Shown: positions 1-11,812 of the stretch, in pieces | Layout of the letters: each line of letters begins with the position of its first letter | Numbering within the stretch: the stretch's first letter is position 1 | Assembly: GCA_030062745.1 (NCBI GenBank) | Contig: CP099846.1 | Coordinates: 28,789,201-28,853,200, forward strand | Length of the DNA stretch: 64,000 bases | Direction of reading: 5' to 3' | DNA from: Capitulum mitella | Lineage: Eukaryota > Arthropoda > Thecostraca > Pollicipedomorpha > Pollicipedidae | Notes under the pieces: model-generated | What the model was told of the DNA's origin: nothing | The model's database searches: none | The model's input: the letters and a program-made list of their open reading frames with translations, nothing else | Translations under genes and position numbers: made by a program

Positions 1-1331
1 AAATCCGTCCCTTTCCGGGAATCGGCCATACAGTCTAGCCCCCCGGGAATACGGTTAAGGAATAAGAGCCAGTTCAAACGGCACAATGAGACGTTTCCTG
101 AGTCGCGAGGAATAAGCCGTTCTTTAATCGCTCATTTATATGTGTCGCGCACCACTCCAGCTTTCTGCTCCATTTCTTGTGCAATAGACACCGGGTGTGC
201 CTCCCGGTACACAATGCCTCTTTTCTTGGCTGAGGCACCGATCTAGTTCCCGCTTCTTACTTTACTTTTTTACTTCTTTACTTTACTTCTCACTTTTTCT
301 CCGACGTTTTACGTGGAGAACCAGTAAACTGTTCGTCGTTCCCTTCCAACCGGTACTTTTGTACACGTCCCTCCAGAAATCTCTTTCCATCACATACATC
401 ATAGGAATCATACAAATGCTTCAAAAACAGTTTCTTTCGTCTATTAGAAGCAGACAACTTTCCGATCATGTAACTGAATGTTATCAAATCTGTATACTTG
501 TGGGCTTGTGCGGAAGGATTTTTACGCCTTTTAATGCCTACAGCATGACGTTTCATTTCAGAGGGAAATCATAACTCTTCAGCGGACAAAACTGAACGAA
601 GGATCTCGCAGCCGGGCGTCTTCGAAAAGGCGATTGACGGTAACGGTAACAGAGCAGCAAACTATCAGCTTCCAGTTCTGGTTCGGTCGGTTTATTGTCA
701 GCGCGATGACGAGGGACATGAGTAGCGGCGCAGCAGAACTCCAGACGTTCTCCGTCGGGACCATAAGGGGCCATACAGGCATGATAGCTAACTGTTGTGA
801 CTCTTCGTGACGATAAGTCGTTTCGCAAAAAGGAAACAATAATGTCAGATTCATAGGGTAGCATTTGTTTCCGTGCAAGTTCAGAAAAGCATCGTCCACG
901 GTGGAAAATCTTCAGTGGCGACATAAATCGAACAAAGAAATATCTCTCATTTCGCTTCGAACATTTCTATTCATTGGAAAATCTTGGAACCATCGCATTG
1001 GGCAAACTACTTTGTATTCATTGTCCCATACAAAATGATGTCTTTACTGCGACTTTTTGCGATGCAACGAACAGTTCTCGAAAACGGTGTGGCGAGCGTA
1101 ATACGTTCGAAACCTGTTCAAACATCGGAACCAATATGGCGACCGGGTGGAACCTACGCAGTCAAGCGATTTCCATCTCGCTATTTTGCGACTGCATGTT
1201 GCCGGTTTGCGCTCACTGTACGAATTCACTTTCTCGCAATACTCAAACTGTGGCAAATGCAGTTTGCAAAACCGAAAGTTATATATTGCGTGAGATTAAA
1301 ATCGTCGAGGATCTCGTATAACCACATGACG
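1..1331. other. Intergenic, no gene recognised
   Basis: No coding similarity, RNA gene or complete mobile element is recognised here. An open frame of 183 codons at 984-1535 (+) runs into the repeat copy that follows, has no recognisable domain and is probably chance or repeat-derived. Confidence 0.5.
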
Positions 1332-2695
1332 AAAATAGCAGAACGCATTAGCGCGTGCCGTGTAGCTAAACCTTGGTTAAGATTTTCGTCGCAATGCTTT
1401 ATCCATTGGGTGATGAAAAAAGCCCACTGTCAGAACGTTAATCAAAAAATGTTGAACAAAACCTCCAGAGAGTTCAGTGACATTCATTTGCTATGGATAA
1501 TGATTCTGATGCCGATTATTTCATTTCAAGTTTGATGTCCGTATTCGGGAATGGTGTAGTCGCAATGCGGACGCATAGTTTGGCCCTTGGTCGTTGCATT
1601 TTTGATTGAAATAAAAAGTGTTTCTGGAAGAAGGAATGCGATGCATTGGCACAAACGTCAATTTTCTTTGCGGTCAGAAAATATTGAACAGATGGCAGGT
1701 GATGGCCAGCACTAACAGTTGTCAATAGCGACGTAGTGGCAGCCGTTGATGTTCAGCATGAGTAGTAAAGACAGTGATGACTCAACTGGTGACGACTCAG
1801 GGTGCATGTTTGATGGTCTCAGCAAACTGGACTCTCCAAGCCACCCTACACGCACACATCTTAACGGAATCCCAGCTGTAACGACATGCGGTAAAACTCA
1901 TATTACATTCGGCCGGCAGTAATTCGTCAGAAACCTCTGTGTTGTCTTGAATTCTGACCTCGCACTCGAGTTCTGACCTCGCGATTTTGTGACTGAGCGC
2001 CATCGCGCTCAGTCACAAAATCAAGCCATCACCTCCGTTTATTTAACCCGGCCTCATGCATTATTTTAAAACACCAGGAGCTGTAGAGTTTTGGGATTTA
2101 CCACAAGCCGAAAATAACAAAACGCATTTGCACGTGTACGTTTAGTTAACCCTAGATAAAGATTTCGCCGTAATGCTTTGTTCATTGGGTGAAGCAAAAG
2201 CCTTCTGTCGAATGGTTTATCTACAAATGATGAACCACACCCCCTTGAATTCAATGACCTTTCGCTGTGGATAATGACTTTGACGTTGATAGCTTCATTT
2301 CGAGTTTGGTGCGCGTAATCGAGGGCAGTTGGTGCGTAATCGAATTCTGAAGTATGGCTTGATATTTGTCCGTTGTATTTTTCATTGAAAGGAAAGACAT
2401 GGCTGGCAGAAAGAATGCAATGTATTGGCACAAACTGCAATAACCTTTGTGGTCAGGCAACAAAGAACAAATGACCGGTGATGGCTAGCACCAGAAACTG
2501 TCATTGGTGACCAAGTGGCAGCCGCTGATGTTAAACACGATTGGTGAAGACAGTGATGAATCGACTGATGGCGACTCAGGATGCATGTAGGATGGTTCCA
2601 GCAAGCTGGACTTTCCATGTCACCTGTGTCATGCAAGTATCTTACCAGGATCGCAATTGCAACGGGATGTGGTAAAACTCATATACACTCGGCCC
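1332..2695. repeat. Two diverged copies of a ~590-bp repeat in tandem
   Basis: Copy 1 (about 1332-1917) and copy 2 (about 2110-2695) align along their full length in the same orientation. Shared blocks include the GCATTGGCACAAAC core (near 1638 and 2423), the TGGCAGCCG...GATGTT block and the GGTAAAACTCATAT block near each right end. A right-end fragment (CGGCCGGCA...AACTC, about 3262-3400) recurs further on. Copies differ by many substitutions and small indels, so the duplication is old. No TIR or coding domain was recognised. It may be a tandemly inserted dispersed repeat or a local duplication. Confidence 0.75.
1983..2022. repeat. Perfect palindrome, 18-bp arms, 4-nt loop
   Basis: The arms at 1983-2000 and 2005-2022 are exact reverse complements around the loop CATC. 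The hairpin lies between the two tandem repeat copies, just after the right end of copy 1. It could be a replication template-switch product or a terminal hairpin of the repeat. Confidence 0.85.
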
Positions 2696-3889
2696 ATGGA
2701 AATGGGGTCAGGCTGGATCAAAATGATTCCGGGTCAGCTGATGACTGGTCCTCCATTCCAGAGGTGTTCAAGAAACACGTGAAGAACCAGGCATGGTTAT
2801 AGTTCACACTGGGATGATATTACGATCTTTAAAAAGCGAACGTTACGATGTTTAAAACTTAATGGTAAGATTGCGTAATCCTAACTAAGACCAGAATATA
2901 CATTGCACGAGGAATAGCGCAGAAAAAGTTGACAAGTTGCAGCGTTAGCATTTCGTCTATCATGCGCCAGGTTTTACACCAAAAAGCTCTTATTCCTCAA
3001 GCATTGCAGCCAGGTCTCCGCGAATCCCATAGCGATACATTGTCATCAACTTTTTTGAATCTGAGAAAGTGAATGATGCATAAACTTTTCCTGACACTGA
3101 AATTGTTGTTTGTTTTTCTTACTACTCCAGTGGAGGATAATATTTCTTTTTAAACCATTTTGTGTCTTAAAGATCACATTTTATCCAGGTGACACACTGG
3201 GTACCCATTGCTCTGTGTTAGAGGGCCGGGACCGGCTTACCTAGTTAATGAGTTACATTGATTCGGCCGGCAATAACTCTTTAAAAACTTTGGTGTGTTC
3301 TTGAATTTTGACGTCGCGTTACCGCGCTTGGCAAAAAAATCAGTCCACCACATCGCTTTTTTAAAGAATTGTTTAACCAGGCGTCATGCAGCATTTTACA
3401 GTACTACACAGGGGTGTAACTTTGTATGTCCTTGGCATGGAGTTTTCCATACCAAACAAAATTATTGGTTTGGAATTTCATACCAGTATTTTGACCTATT
3501 TAGGTGTTTTCTTGTTTTCTGAAGTAGAGTTCTTTGAATACGTTATGAATGCCGCATTTTAGGATCCACTGAAATTATTTTTCCATACCAAAATTTGTCT
3601 CAGTTCTACACCCATGATGCGTCATATTTCGGGGGATGAATGGGATGAAGATAGAGCACATACCTAATACCCCAGTTTCACAGAAAACTAGCTTTACGCT
3701 GTTGGCGTTCCGAGAGAAGAACAGCGCTCAAAAGGTAGGTAAGTTGCTAGGAATTTTGGGTACGCTCCCCAGTTATAAGCTGATTCTTTCTCCAAGTTCT
3801 CCATCTTGGATATCTTGGTGGTGGACGTCCACTACTAGCGTTCAAGCTAGTTATGCGAACATGTGACTTACGTAACTGTGGGAAGCCAC
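2696..3889. other. Intergenic, AT-rich, repeat fragments only
   Basis: Apart from a short right-end fragment of the preceding repeat (about 3262-3400) nothing is recognised. No open frame here has protein-like features. Confidence 0.5.
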
Positions 3890-4245
3890 TGTATAGTGAT
3901 ACCATATCAGGAGCGGTGGAACCTCTGTGAAGACTGGTGGCAGAAGACTGGTGGCAGGGAGTGGCAAACGTGATTTTGACCTCATTTCTTTACATGCACC
4001 GCCATAACGTGAATGTTAAATGTTGCCCAAAGCTGGGGGCAGCTGCCCCCCTGACCCCCCGTTCCAACGCCCCTGTACCATATTGAGGGGCGTGAGAACT
4101 GGAAGCAGGGGGGCAGCTGCCCCCCAACCTTGGGGGACGTTTAACATTAACGCTATGGCGGTGCATGGGAAAAAACGAGGTAAAATTACGTTTGCCCCTC
4201 TATCTCCACAAAGGTTCCTGTGTTACTCACCATACTGTTGCTTTG
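3890..4245. repeat. Foldback-like element with ~90-bp or longer imperfect arms
   Basis: The left arm (core 3963-4052) and right arm (core 4108-4195) are imperfect reverse complements. Both contain GCACCGCCATA, a TTAA-containing stretch and the palindromic GGGGGCAGCTGCCCCC block. Weaker pairing continues outwards to about 3890 and 4245. A related right-half sequence occurs at about 42596-42720 and weakly near 19670-19790, so this is a dispersed family. No coding sequence lies inside; it looks like a non-autonomous foldback element. Confidence 0.7.
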
Positions 4246-5399
4246 TATTACAACTGGTGCTTACCAACATCTCGAATGTCATTAAAGTACGTGTCGGTTA
4301 AATGGTCTTCATTTCGTAACAACTAAATCAAGACATATTTTCCTCATTTCCTCCAAACAGATTCAGTCAGGGTTCAATTACGCTCAGTATATTTATCACT
4401 CCATGCCAGTCAGTTTGCATGTAATTCTTATCATGAAATGTATGACGATCAGAGGCTATGGCAAAATAAATCACACCTTTATATAGATGTTGTAACATAA
4501 GTGTATCTTAACGTTTACTTTCATCCATACCACATTTCAACATATTCATGTGATATATCCGTAGACGGCGTGCGTTAGGCATGCCTATATAACATTCATC
4601 CATGAATAATGTGCATCAGAATTCAATAACGTATTACACATCGATGACATAGCATGCGCCAATGAAGTCTGGATCGTGGGCTTTTTTATACTGAAAAAGA
4701 ACTGAGGTTAGATTTATCTGAGAGAACATGTCATCTCCTTACACAAATCTCCTGGATCCGCCACTTAGTGAGCGTGAAACGAAAATGGTACGTTGTTTAA
4801 TCACTGACCTCCCTGTGAAAGCTGTTGTTAGTTCCGTGCTCTGGTACTGCTATTGCCGACTGCCAACCTCGGGGTTTCGAGGCGACCTTTTATGGTCCGA
4901 AATAGCGAGTGCGTGCTGCGTTTCCATGGCGATACCAGGCAGCTACAAATGTTTACTTTTGTAAAAAGCTGCTTCGTTCTGGCAAGGCCAGCTTTGCTAG
5001 ATGAGCGATATGAAAGGTAAAACACTTCTTTCCGGCATTCGGATCATTTTGCAGATGGTACCTTTAGGCGCAGTGGGACTGTATGAAAGAAGTGGCGCTC
5101 AGGTATTGAGCATTGAACGTACGGTTAAAACTTTGCCACTCACATCAAGTGGCAGCTTTTATCGGGACGCAGACACAAGAAAAAATAATAGCCTTCAGGT
5201 TTACTCCGGCATCTTTGAGCATATGAATATATAATGTTCAGAGATAAAATATAAAAGGAATTAAGTGCTTTGCATGCCTGCATATGGAACTGGTAGTTGG
5301 TTTTCGAGTAACACTTCCAAGAAATCGCATATTACGTGGTGCAACCAAAAACTGACAAGCTTTGTTTTCTTTCATTGCGGACAAACTATAAATCAAACA

Positions 5400-5400
<1 letters not shown>
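4246..5400. other. Intergenic, nothing recognised
   Basis: The sequence is AT-rich with only short open frames and no recognised repeat family or RNA gene. Confidence 0.45.

Positions 5401-5486
<86 letters not shown>
5401..5486. repeat. Compound (AC)n(AT)n microsatellite
   Basis: An AC tract (5401-5430) passes directly into an AT tract ending at 5486. It abuts the left arm of the inverted repeat at 5497. Confidence 0.95.
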
Positions 5487-5487
<1 letters not shown>

Positions 5488-5496
5488 GTGCATATA

Positions 5497-5550
5497 GTGA
5501 TGCACGTATTTCAGGCAGTGTGCGCACTACATTTCAAGGATATATTTTCC

Positions 5551-5618
<68 letters not shown>

Positions 5619-5674
5619 GCAGAAAATATATCCTTGAAATGTAGTGCGCACACTGCCTGAAATACGTGCATCAC
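5497..5674. repeat. Perfect 53-bp inverted repeat around an AT tract
   Basis: 5497-5549 and 5622-5674 are exact reverse complements over 53 bp. The spacer (5550-5621) is almost pure alternating AT and so self-complementary, meaning the whole 178 bp can extrude as a cruciform. Perfect arms imply a very recent origin or ongoing homogenisation. No coding potential. It may be a hairpin MITE, a template-switch product or an assembly foldback. Confidence 0.93.
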
Positions 5675-5754
5675 ATGCCTACCATGATTTGGTGCAGGGG
5701 CGGTAGAAGCTATTTCAGGATGGGGGCGGAGGTGCAAACCATTCTCGGAATAAA

Positions 5755-6155
5755 TCACGTCAGGTCATGTCATAGCTAGATACCAAAACGAAATGAAATT
5801 CAGCATTGTCTGTGGAAGATCGTTCAGTAGCAGCAGAGAGTAATTGTCGTTCCTAGTCAGAAGAAAAAAAATGTTTATCTCTCCAGACCTGGCTTGACCT
5901 TCACCCGATAATGAGCAGACGCGGCAGATTTAATTATCACGTGCCATTTCAGTTGTGTACTTGACGCAGTTAAGAATCTCAGCCAATAATTATCGTCCTT
6001 TGTCAGGAAGAATAATGCAGCCTTACCTACTTTGACATAGACTAACCTGACTGGATGCAAAGCAATTAAAGCATATTTGATCATCAGGATGTTGTACTAC
6101 CGTCCTCTTTGCCACATGGATCGAAACGGCTGCGAGTAAGTATCGATATTTGGCA
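5755..6155 (+). repeat. Dispersed repeat family D, copy 1
   Basis: This copy aligns base for base with 45165-45570 in the same orientation. Shared blocks include TCAGTAGCAGCAGAGAG, CCTGGCTTGA and CTTTGTCAGGAA. It carries about fourteen CpG sites, whereas the copy at 45 kb has none. No TIR or protein-coding content was recognised. Confidence 0.8.
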
Positions 6156-6210
6156 TGTAAATTAAAACCAATGTTTCACCTGACCTAGGTTTGCCGTGAC
6201 CCGGTGTTCT

Positions 6211-7436
6211 TTAACCCGTCCACAACCGGGGGGGAGGCAGTTGACCGCCCTCCCTGGGGTTTTTCTAGGACTGCGAGAGAACGAACAAACACAGAGCCAC
6301 GAATTTTTCTGTACCTTTTGCTCAATCATTTTTACACCTTGTGTCAACGTTTTGACCTCAGGCCAGATCAGGTGCCTGACCTAGGTCAGGTCAAACGGAC
6401 CTATGTCCAAAAATGTTTAGCGCCCTGAAACGTTTTTGGAAAACAACATATCACATTAATACTTTCAGGTATTAGTCATCTTGATAGATGCAATAAATCT
6501 GCTGAGATTTTGCGGAATTCTCCGGGGCATTGGCGTACGGTCAAGCCCATTTTTAAGACATGACGTCGCTTTTTCGGAAAATGACGGAATATTTTATAGC
6601 ATTTTTAGTGTGGAGTGAAGCAGACATCTGGTTACCGTCATTGGGCAAAGTATCAATGATTTCCGGCCATTGACCTGAGGTCAGGTCACGAATAACTGTA
6701 GTGAGCCAAAATGCATCACCGTCAAAATCAGCGATGAATTACTCAAAATGGGTAGGAAATGGCAGAACTGGCTTGCACAGACGTAAGTAATAGCAAGAAC
6801 CTCAAAAAGTTCCAAAAAAATTCATATTTTGGGAAACAGATAGGCTCTCGCGAATAAAGCTCCGCCAATTGTGTACATTAGTAACTAATGAATTTTTCCA
6901 AAACTTAAGCATGAAACACCATCACAAGAACCACTAAGATCAATAAAATTTACATGGATAGGCTTTTTCGCGAAAATAAAGGAACGCTAAAATTAGTTAC
7001 CGTTAACTTCTTACTGCGTACGACTGCGGCGCACGACGGCAGCCGGCGCGAAAATTCCTGTGTCCTTAAACTCAATGTTTCGACGTATATATTGAACAAA
7101 TCCGAGAAATTAGACGTGTATCGGTATTTGCGGACTTTTACTTGTGCGCTGTTGCCTTTACCTATCCGTTATTAGTCACAGTCCTTGAGATTCAGGCCGT
7201 TTCTCGGTCTCACGTAGTCGGCTATGAGAAAACATATATAGGCTGTAAATTGCTTACATATTACGTAAACCAAAAATTAAGACCAGTTTTGAGTTCTACT
7301 CGTCACAAGCTTTCCAAAGGTGTGCTTATTTTTACCGTGCGAGAAACCGTTCGTGAGTTAGAGGGGGGGAGGCGGCCAACTGCCCTACCCCCAGTCGGGC
7401 GTGATCGTCGCCAACCGACGGTCGTGCGCGGGTTAA
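6211..7436 (+). mobile_element. TTAA-flanked MITE, family A copy 1 (piggyBac-like ends)
   Basis: The element begins TTAACCCG (6211) and ends CGGGTTAA (ending 7436), i.e. inverted ends inside TTAA sites. TTAA target duplication and a terminal CCC are the hallmark of piggyBac elements, so a piggyBac-mobilised non-autonomous element is inferred. Subterminal GC-rich inverted blocks follow (GGCAGTTGACCGCC left, GGCGGCCAACTGCC right). The interior is non-coding, AT-rich and contains several AGGTCA half-sites, including TGACCTGAGGTCAGGTCA near 6672. Copies in the same window lie at 22173-23380 (reverse) and 24257-24900 (truncated). No transposase is encoded. Confidence 0.8.
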
Positions 7437-8426
7437 AACACTTAAGCAACCATATGCTTTTTAGAGACTTTATGTTTGATACACTCATTTTCCACGGTCC
7501 TTATGCCTGATCCGGAGTTCCTTTCAAACCAAAGGCCCTCTTCACATATTGCTATGACAGAACAGATAGCAGAATGAGCGATTCCTACAGTTTTCGTAGA
7601 GATACCAACGCCGAGTTGATGCGTTAGACTGAGGAATTTGCCCTGCATCCTGGCACGAGATCGTCCATCCTGATACTGTAAAGTTAAGGCGACTTCACGC
7701 TAGCTCACGTCACGCCAGGTCACACGCAAAAGAAGGTCGTTGTCGGCCGCCACGCGACGTTATGCTCAACTCTCGTCGTCGAAGCCTGCGAGCCTCACTT
7801 TTTCTCGATTATTTTAACGATTATGGTCCACGTTGACATACGCAGGATAGGTGAGAGCGGAATAAGATGAGCCACTTTTTTCATCGCAGACATTATGGGC
7901 AGGAATGGTCAAGAAAACGATGTTTTTAACATTTGTGCTAACGGAAAAAATGGCGCGGAAAATTAGGTTACATTTGGCTCAGCGCACCCGATGGGTAGGG
8001 TAAATTGGGCCACATAGTGGGGCAAGCCGAGCATGAAGGGTGAAATTGGCATGAAAAGAAAGGAACTCTACTTTGAAAGCAGTAAATTTTTCCCACCTCC
8101 CACTCCCCTGGTGGGTTCGAGGAACCCAACAGTGACCTCGAACCCTGCAGTCGAGGCTCACCTTGACGAATCCCGTCTACGTTCCAGCGCAGATTTAGCA
8201 AATACCTATCAGAAATCCAACAGTTTCCTTCAGAACCTATCAACAATCCAGCAGTCTCCGTGCACCGAAGATTTATTCCTATGAAATTTCATGTCTTGAA
8301 GAATGTTGAGTTTCTACCCATTGAGTGGTAAATTAGTATAAGATGATCCTGCTTTTAAGAAATCACTCATTACCGTTTTTCCCGTTGTTTTCTCTTCTTT
8401 CAGATGCCGGTGGGACTGATCGTATC
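7437..8426. other. Intergenic, nothing recognised
   Basis: No gene or repeat family is identified. A 10-bp inverted pair (GGGTTCGAGG / CCTCGAACCC) sits at about 8112-8151. It does not fold as a tRNA. Confidence 0.45.
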
Positions 8427-10508
8427 TTATCCAGGCGCTCTTACGATTCGTTTATCTTTCGCTCTGAACAGTCGGAACAAAGGCTGGTTGTTTACCTGTA
8501 TTTGTATTCCACGCAAACAGTTGGACATCACAAGTAGCGAAGCGTTTACAACGCAGAACAAATTGAGCATTTGTTTAAAAAAAGCTAGGCTACCTTCGGA
8601 ATACGACCCGTTTAAACAAGTTTGGACAAAGAGGCTATCTTTCGGGTTGGTCAGTTTCTGTACAATGGAATCATTACGACTCACAGTTGAACATCTATAA
8701 GCATAAGCCTCCGTCCGGAGTTTGACCACATTCTGCATGTAGCACTGGACCCACGTTTCTCCCGGTTTGCTGCTATAAAATGGTTTCATACAAACCAAAG
8801 AGAATACCTCGTCTTTTTTGTCATCAGAGAACAATCCTCGACCTCGTTCCCTTTCATTTCGCTTTTTCGGCGATATCCGTTTCCCGTGCTTTGCCTTTTT
8901 CTTTGCCTCAAGCTTTCTTTTTTCTGGGGTGTCGGTTAAAATTCTCATTGTTCCACGGTTTCGTTCCCTTGTCGTTTTTCTCGACAAAGCCTTAAGAAAA
9001 TGTGAAATGGCTGTGATCGGGATATGCCCATCTGTAGCAATGGCCGATGGACGCACACTTTGGCCATCTGCAGTCGTCGTTGATTGGTCGACAAATGTAG
9101 CAGCGACGGCGGCCGACTGGCAGGCGGCCAGACCGCCTGTAGTGCTGGCACCTGAGGGCCGGCAGACGTCGCAGCGGTGACCAAACCATAGACAGACAGA
9201 AAGACAGGCGATATTTATTAATTTGAAGGAAATGTTCCTCATGCAAGCTAACGATTGGTGCACAAGTGAGAAACTTAAATCAAGGCACCTTTCGGTAATA
9301 TTAGTGGCCGATAATGAAATAACCACACTAAAGGCCACCGCACCCGACAGGCCCGCGTACCCGTAACAGCCGATACCTCGCCGCCACACCCCGTCCTCCA
9401 CCCCCGCTCCGTCGCCTTGTCCCCCGGATTTCAGGAGGCACTTTTGAAACGTTCTGACTATTCGCACCACCTGCAGCGGCGGCGCCTGACGGGCCGGCGG
9501 CCGCAGGGCATGCGGCTGTGACGCTGCCAAGGTGCATAGGTTCAGGCTCCTGAGACCCGGCGACGGGGTCTCACCTGTCGGTCGCGTAGAAGGCGCAAAT
9601 TCTTCGTCAGGGAACAAATCCCTGTTGAAGGGGTAGATCTCAGTCGCACGGAACCCAGATTCATTGTTCCGTTTTGACAATGCCATGGAGCAAGCTGCAT
9701 CTACTAGGTGCGGTATGTCGTATATCGTCACAGTTTTGCCGGGGTTCGGCCTCATCCAACCGTCAATTGCCCGGTTGCCGAAAACCTCGAGCGGGCCGTA
9801 CGCCGCGACATCTAACGGCTGCAACTTATGGCTCGTATGTGGTGGAATGGTCAGGATGGCGATTCCGTGAGTCCTAGCAAAGTCCCCGGCCTTCAGAGAC
9901 ACGTGCGATTCGTGGTTGTCTCTGACGAGACTGACGGGACGTTCAGGAGAACATCTGGCGTGCTTTGCGACGTGCCGCAAGAAAAGAAAATTTGTTTTCA
10001 CCAGTTCATCCAGATCTGGTGCAGCATCCAGCTGAACCTATCGGGCTACCTCTGATGAAGTACTCCTCATACTTCATTCGCGGAAAAACGACCATTGGAG
10101 GGATGAAGATTCCCACGGCATTTACGGCGCAGACGAAGGTCACAAGCTGTTTCCACTCCCCAGAGGTCACTGCAGACATCTTCTTCTTGTCTTTTCAGCG
10201 TTAACTTGCTTCGGGGATTGCACTTTGGTAACCCCATTTTCGTCTCTATTTTAGATATCTTCCGGCGCAAATTTATGGCGCTGCATGACCTCGTCAAGGC
10301 TGTCGTAAGATTGAGCCACCGTATGCCTACTGAAAACGCTGGATCTGGTAAGAGATGCAGCTTCTGGTGTTCGGCTGTTGAGGTGGTGCCTTTTTTGAAC
10401 CCCTTGAGTCATCCTACTGCCGCTTTTCCGTTTCTCGTCCAGCCGTCCGGGAAGCTGACGTTGTTTTGGACCACAGATTGGAGCACCAACTGACAACACT
10501 TGTCGCAA
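8427..10508 (-). pseudogene. Pogo/Tigger (jerky-type) DDE transposase, frame-broken
   Basis: DNA transposase of the pogo branch of the Tc1/mariner superfamily. Reading leftwards: 10508-10251 carries the pre-catalytic region (RTPEAASLTRSSVF, then HKFAPEDI and, after a stop, NRDENG with the first catalytic Asp); 10204-10067 carries the FIPPMVVFPR block; 10001-8427 is an uninterrupted 524-codon frame with DNH (second Asp, residue 28), PPHTSHKLQPLD (53-64), a long linker, LTDTPEKRKLEAKKKAK (about 355) and a degraded cysteine finger (CMKPFYSSKPGETWVQC, from 404), homologous up to about 8687. At least two frame breaks and one stop separate the parts, and the CENP-B/HTH N-terminus was not found. TIRs were not located. 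A domesticated gene is unlikely given the breaks. Confidence 0.85.
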
Positions 10509-11812
10509 GACAGTCCGTTGAACTTCTGCCGGTGAGAGAGCTGGTCAGACGAATGCGATGACCGACTCAAACGCTGGCCGATTTGCTAAGAACGAAGTGC
10601 AAATGCACGTGACTTCTTCATGTCCGCTCCTTCATGACAACAGTACTAGTGCTTGTGAACCTGCCCTCCCGGCTGGTCGGCTCCCGTGACCTGAGGCTGT
10701 TCGCCTCCCCAGAGGGGCCGAAGTCGGCAGCGAGGGCGATCAGACAACACCGGGAACGGGAAACGGGACGGGAACGGGAACACCGGCCCGGCCGAACGGC
10801 CGTTACGTGCTCAAACCGGGTGCAGACAGCTGTTAACGAATGGCCCGTTCGATGAATACAGCCGGGATTCCTGAGCAGATGTACGCATTTGAAAGTCGCC
10901 CTCTTTGCCCTCCGACGAAGCGGACTTAAAAGTGTCATACTTAAAAGTGTTCCACAGGAATGAAGGCTGAGTGCTATCACGCATCTTTACAAAGAGCCCA
11001 GCCTTGCAGACTCAGGATCGGGGGTTCAGCCGAGCCTCACCCCTCTTTCCCATCCGCGTGCACACGGCACGGCGTCGCCTGGCTGCGGCTGCCAGGGTTC
11101 CACGCCTGCCACGCACCGTGAGGACCGCGCACCAGGACCGGTGACGCCGCGGACCGTCTCCGCACTCTGTCGGAGTCGTCACCAGCGCTGGCACCATCAG
11201 GCCCGGTCACCAGCACCGGCTGACTCCGGCCGGTCTGAGCGGCGGGGAGCGGCGAGGCACAGGCGGTACTCGAAGGGAGGCGGGCGGAGAGGCGGGCGAC
11301 GGAGAGCTCTCCGGCGGGCGGGAGCGCTGCTCGGGAGGCGCGCGCACGCTGTCGCCATGCTGTACGGCGGGAACTGAGGCGCGAGGGAGCGCTGGTCGCT
11401 TCCATCTTACGCCGAACCAGAGCCCTGGGGCAGAATGCTCTCGTCTGGTCACGTCTGGTCTGGCTCACGTCTCCTCACAGCAAGGAGCCCTGCGAGTGTC
11501 CCTGACTATCCATCTCCGGTACACCTACGTCTTGGTCCCACTAGTACGATCTTCGTCAAGCAAAGAAATCTGTCAGGACGGGAACCACAATTTACTGGGC
11601 GGAAAAAGACGAGCTTTCCTTTCCACTTTTGCGCATCATTTCGTAAGTACGCTTCAAAACTTGGATAATCATGACCTACATCATTAGAAAGATCATCGAT
11701 GCTGACCTTCATCTGAATAACTCTCAATGAATGACGACATTTCTGCTTGACTGAGACGATTGGCCCCCACAATTCGAATCAAAGCCAACGTGCTGCCTAT
11801 GCAGTCAGTATA
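10509..11812. other. Intergenic, GC-rich and CpG-dense block
   Basis: From about 10660 to 11470 the sequence is GC-rich with dense CpG, giving long open frames on both strands (for example 143 codons, minus, 11468-11037) of low-complexity Arg/Ala/Pro/Ser composition. No domain or splice-supported exon is recognised, so these frames are treated as composition artefacts. A CpG-island promoter is possible but unsupported. Confidence 0.4.

Noticed and set aside
984-1535. 183-codon plus-strand open frame
   Set aside because: Its second half lies in the tandem repeat copy starting at 1332, and the aligned second copy is not open in the same frame.
8112-8151. Inverted pair GGGTTCGAGG / CCTCGAACCC
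   Set aside because: Only 10 bp and isolated; too short to call an element.
10660-11470. CpG-dense block as a promoter or GC-rich gene
   Set aside because: No exon or initiation signal could be tied to it; both strands are open because of composition.
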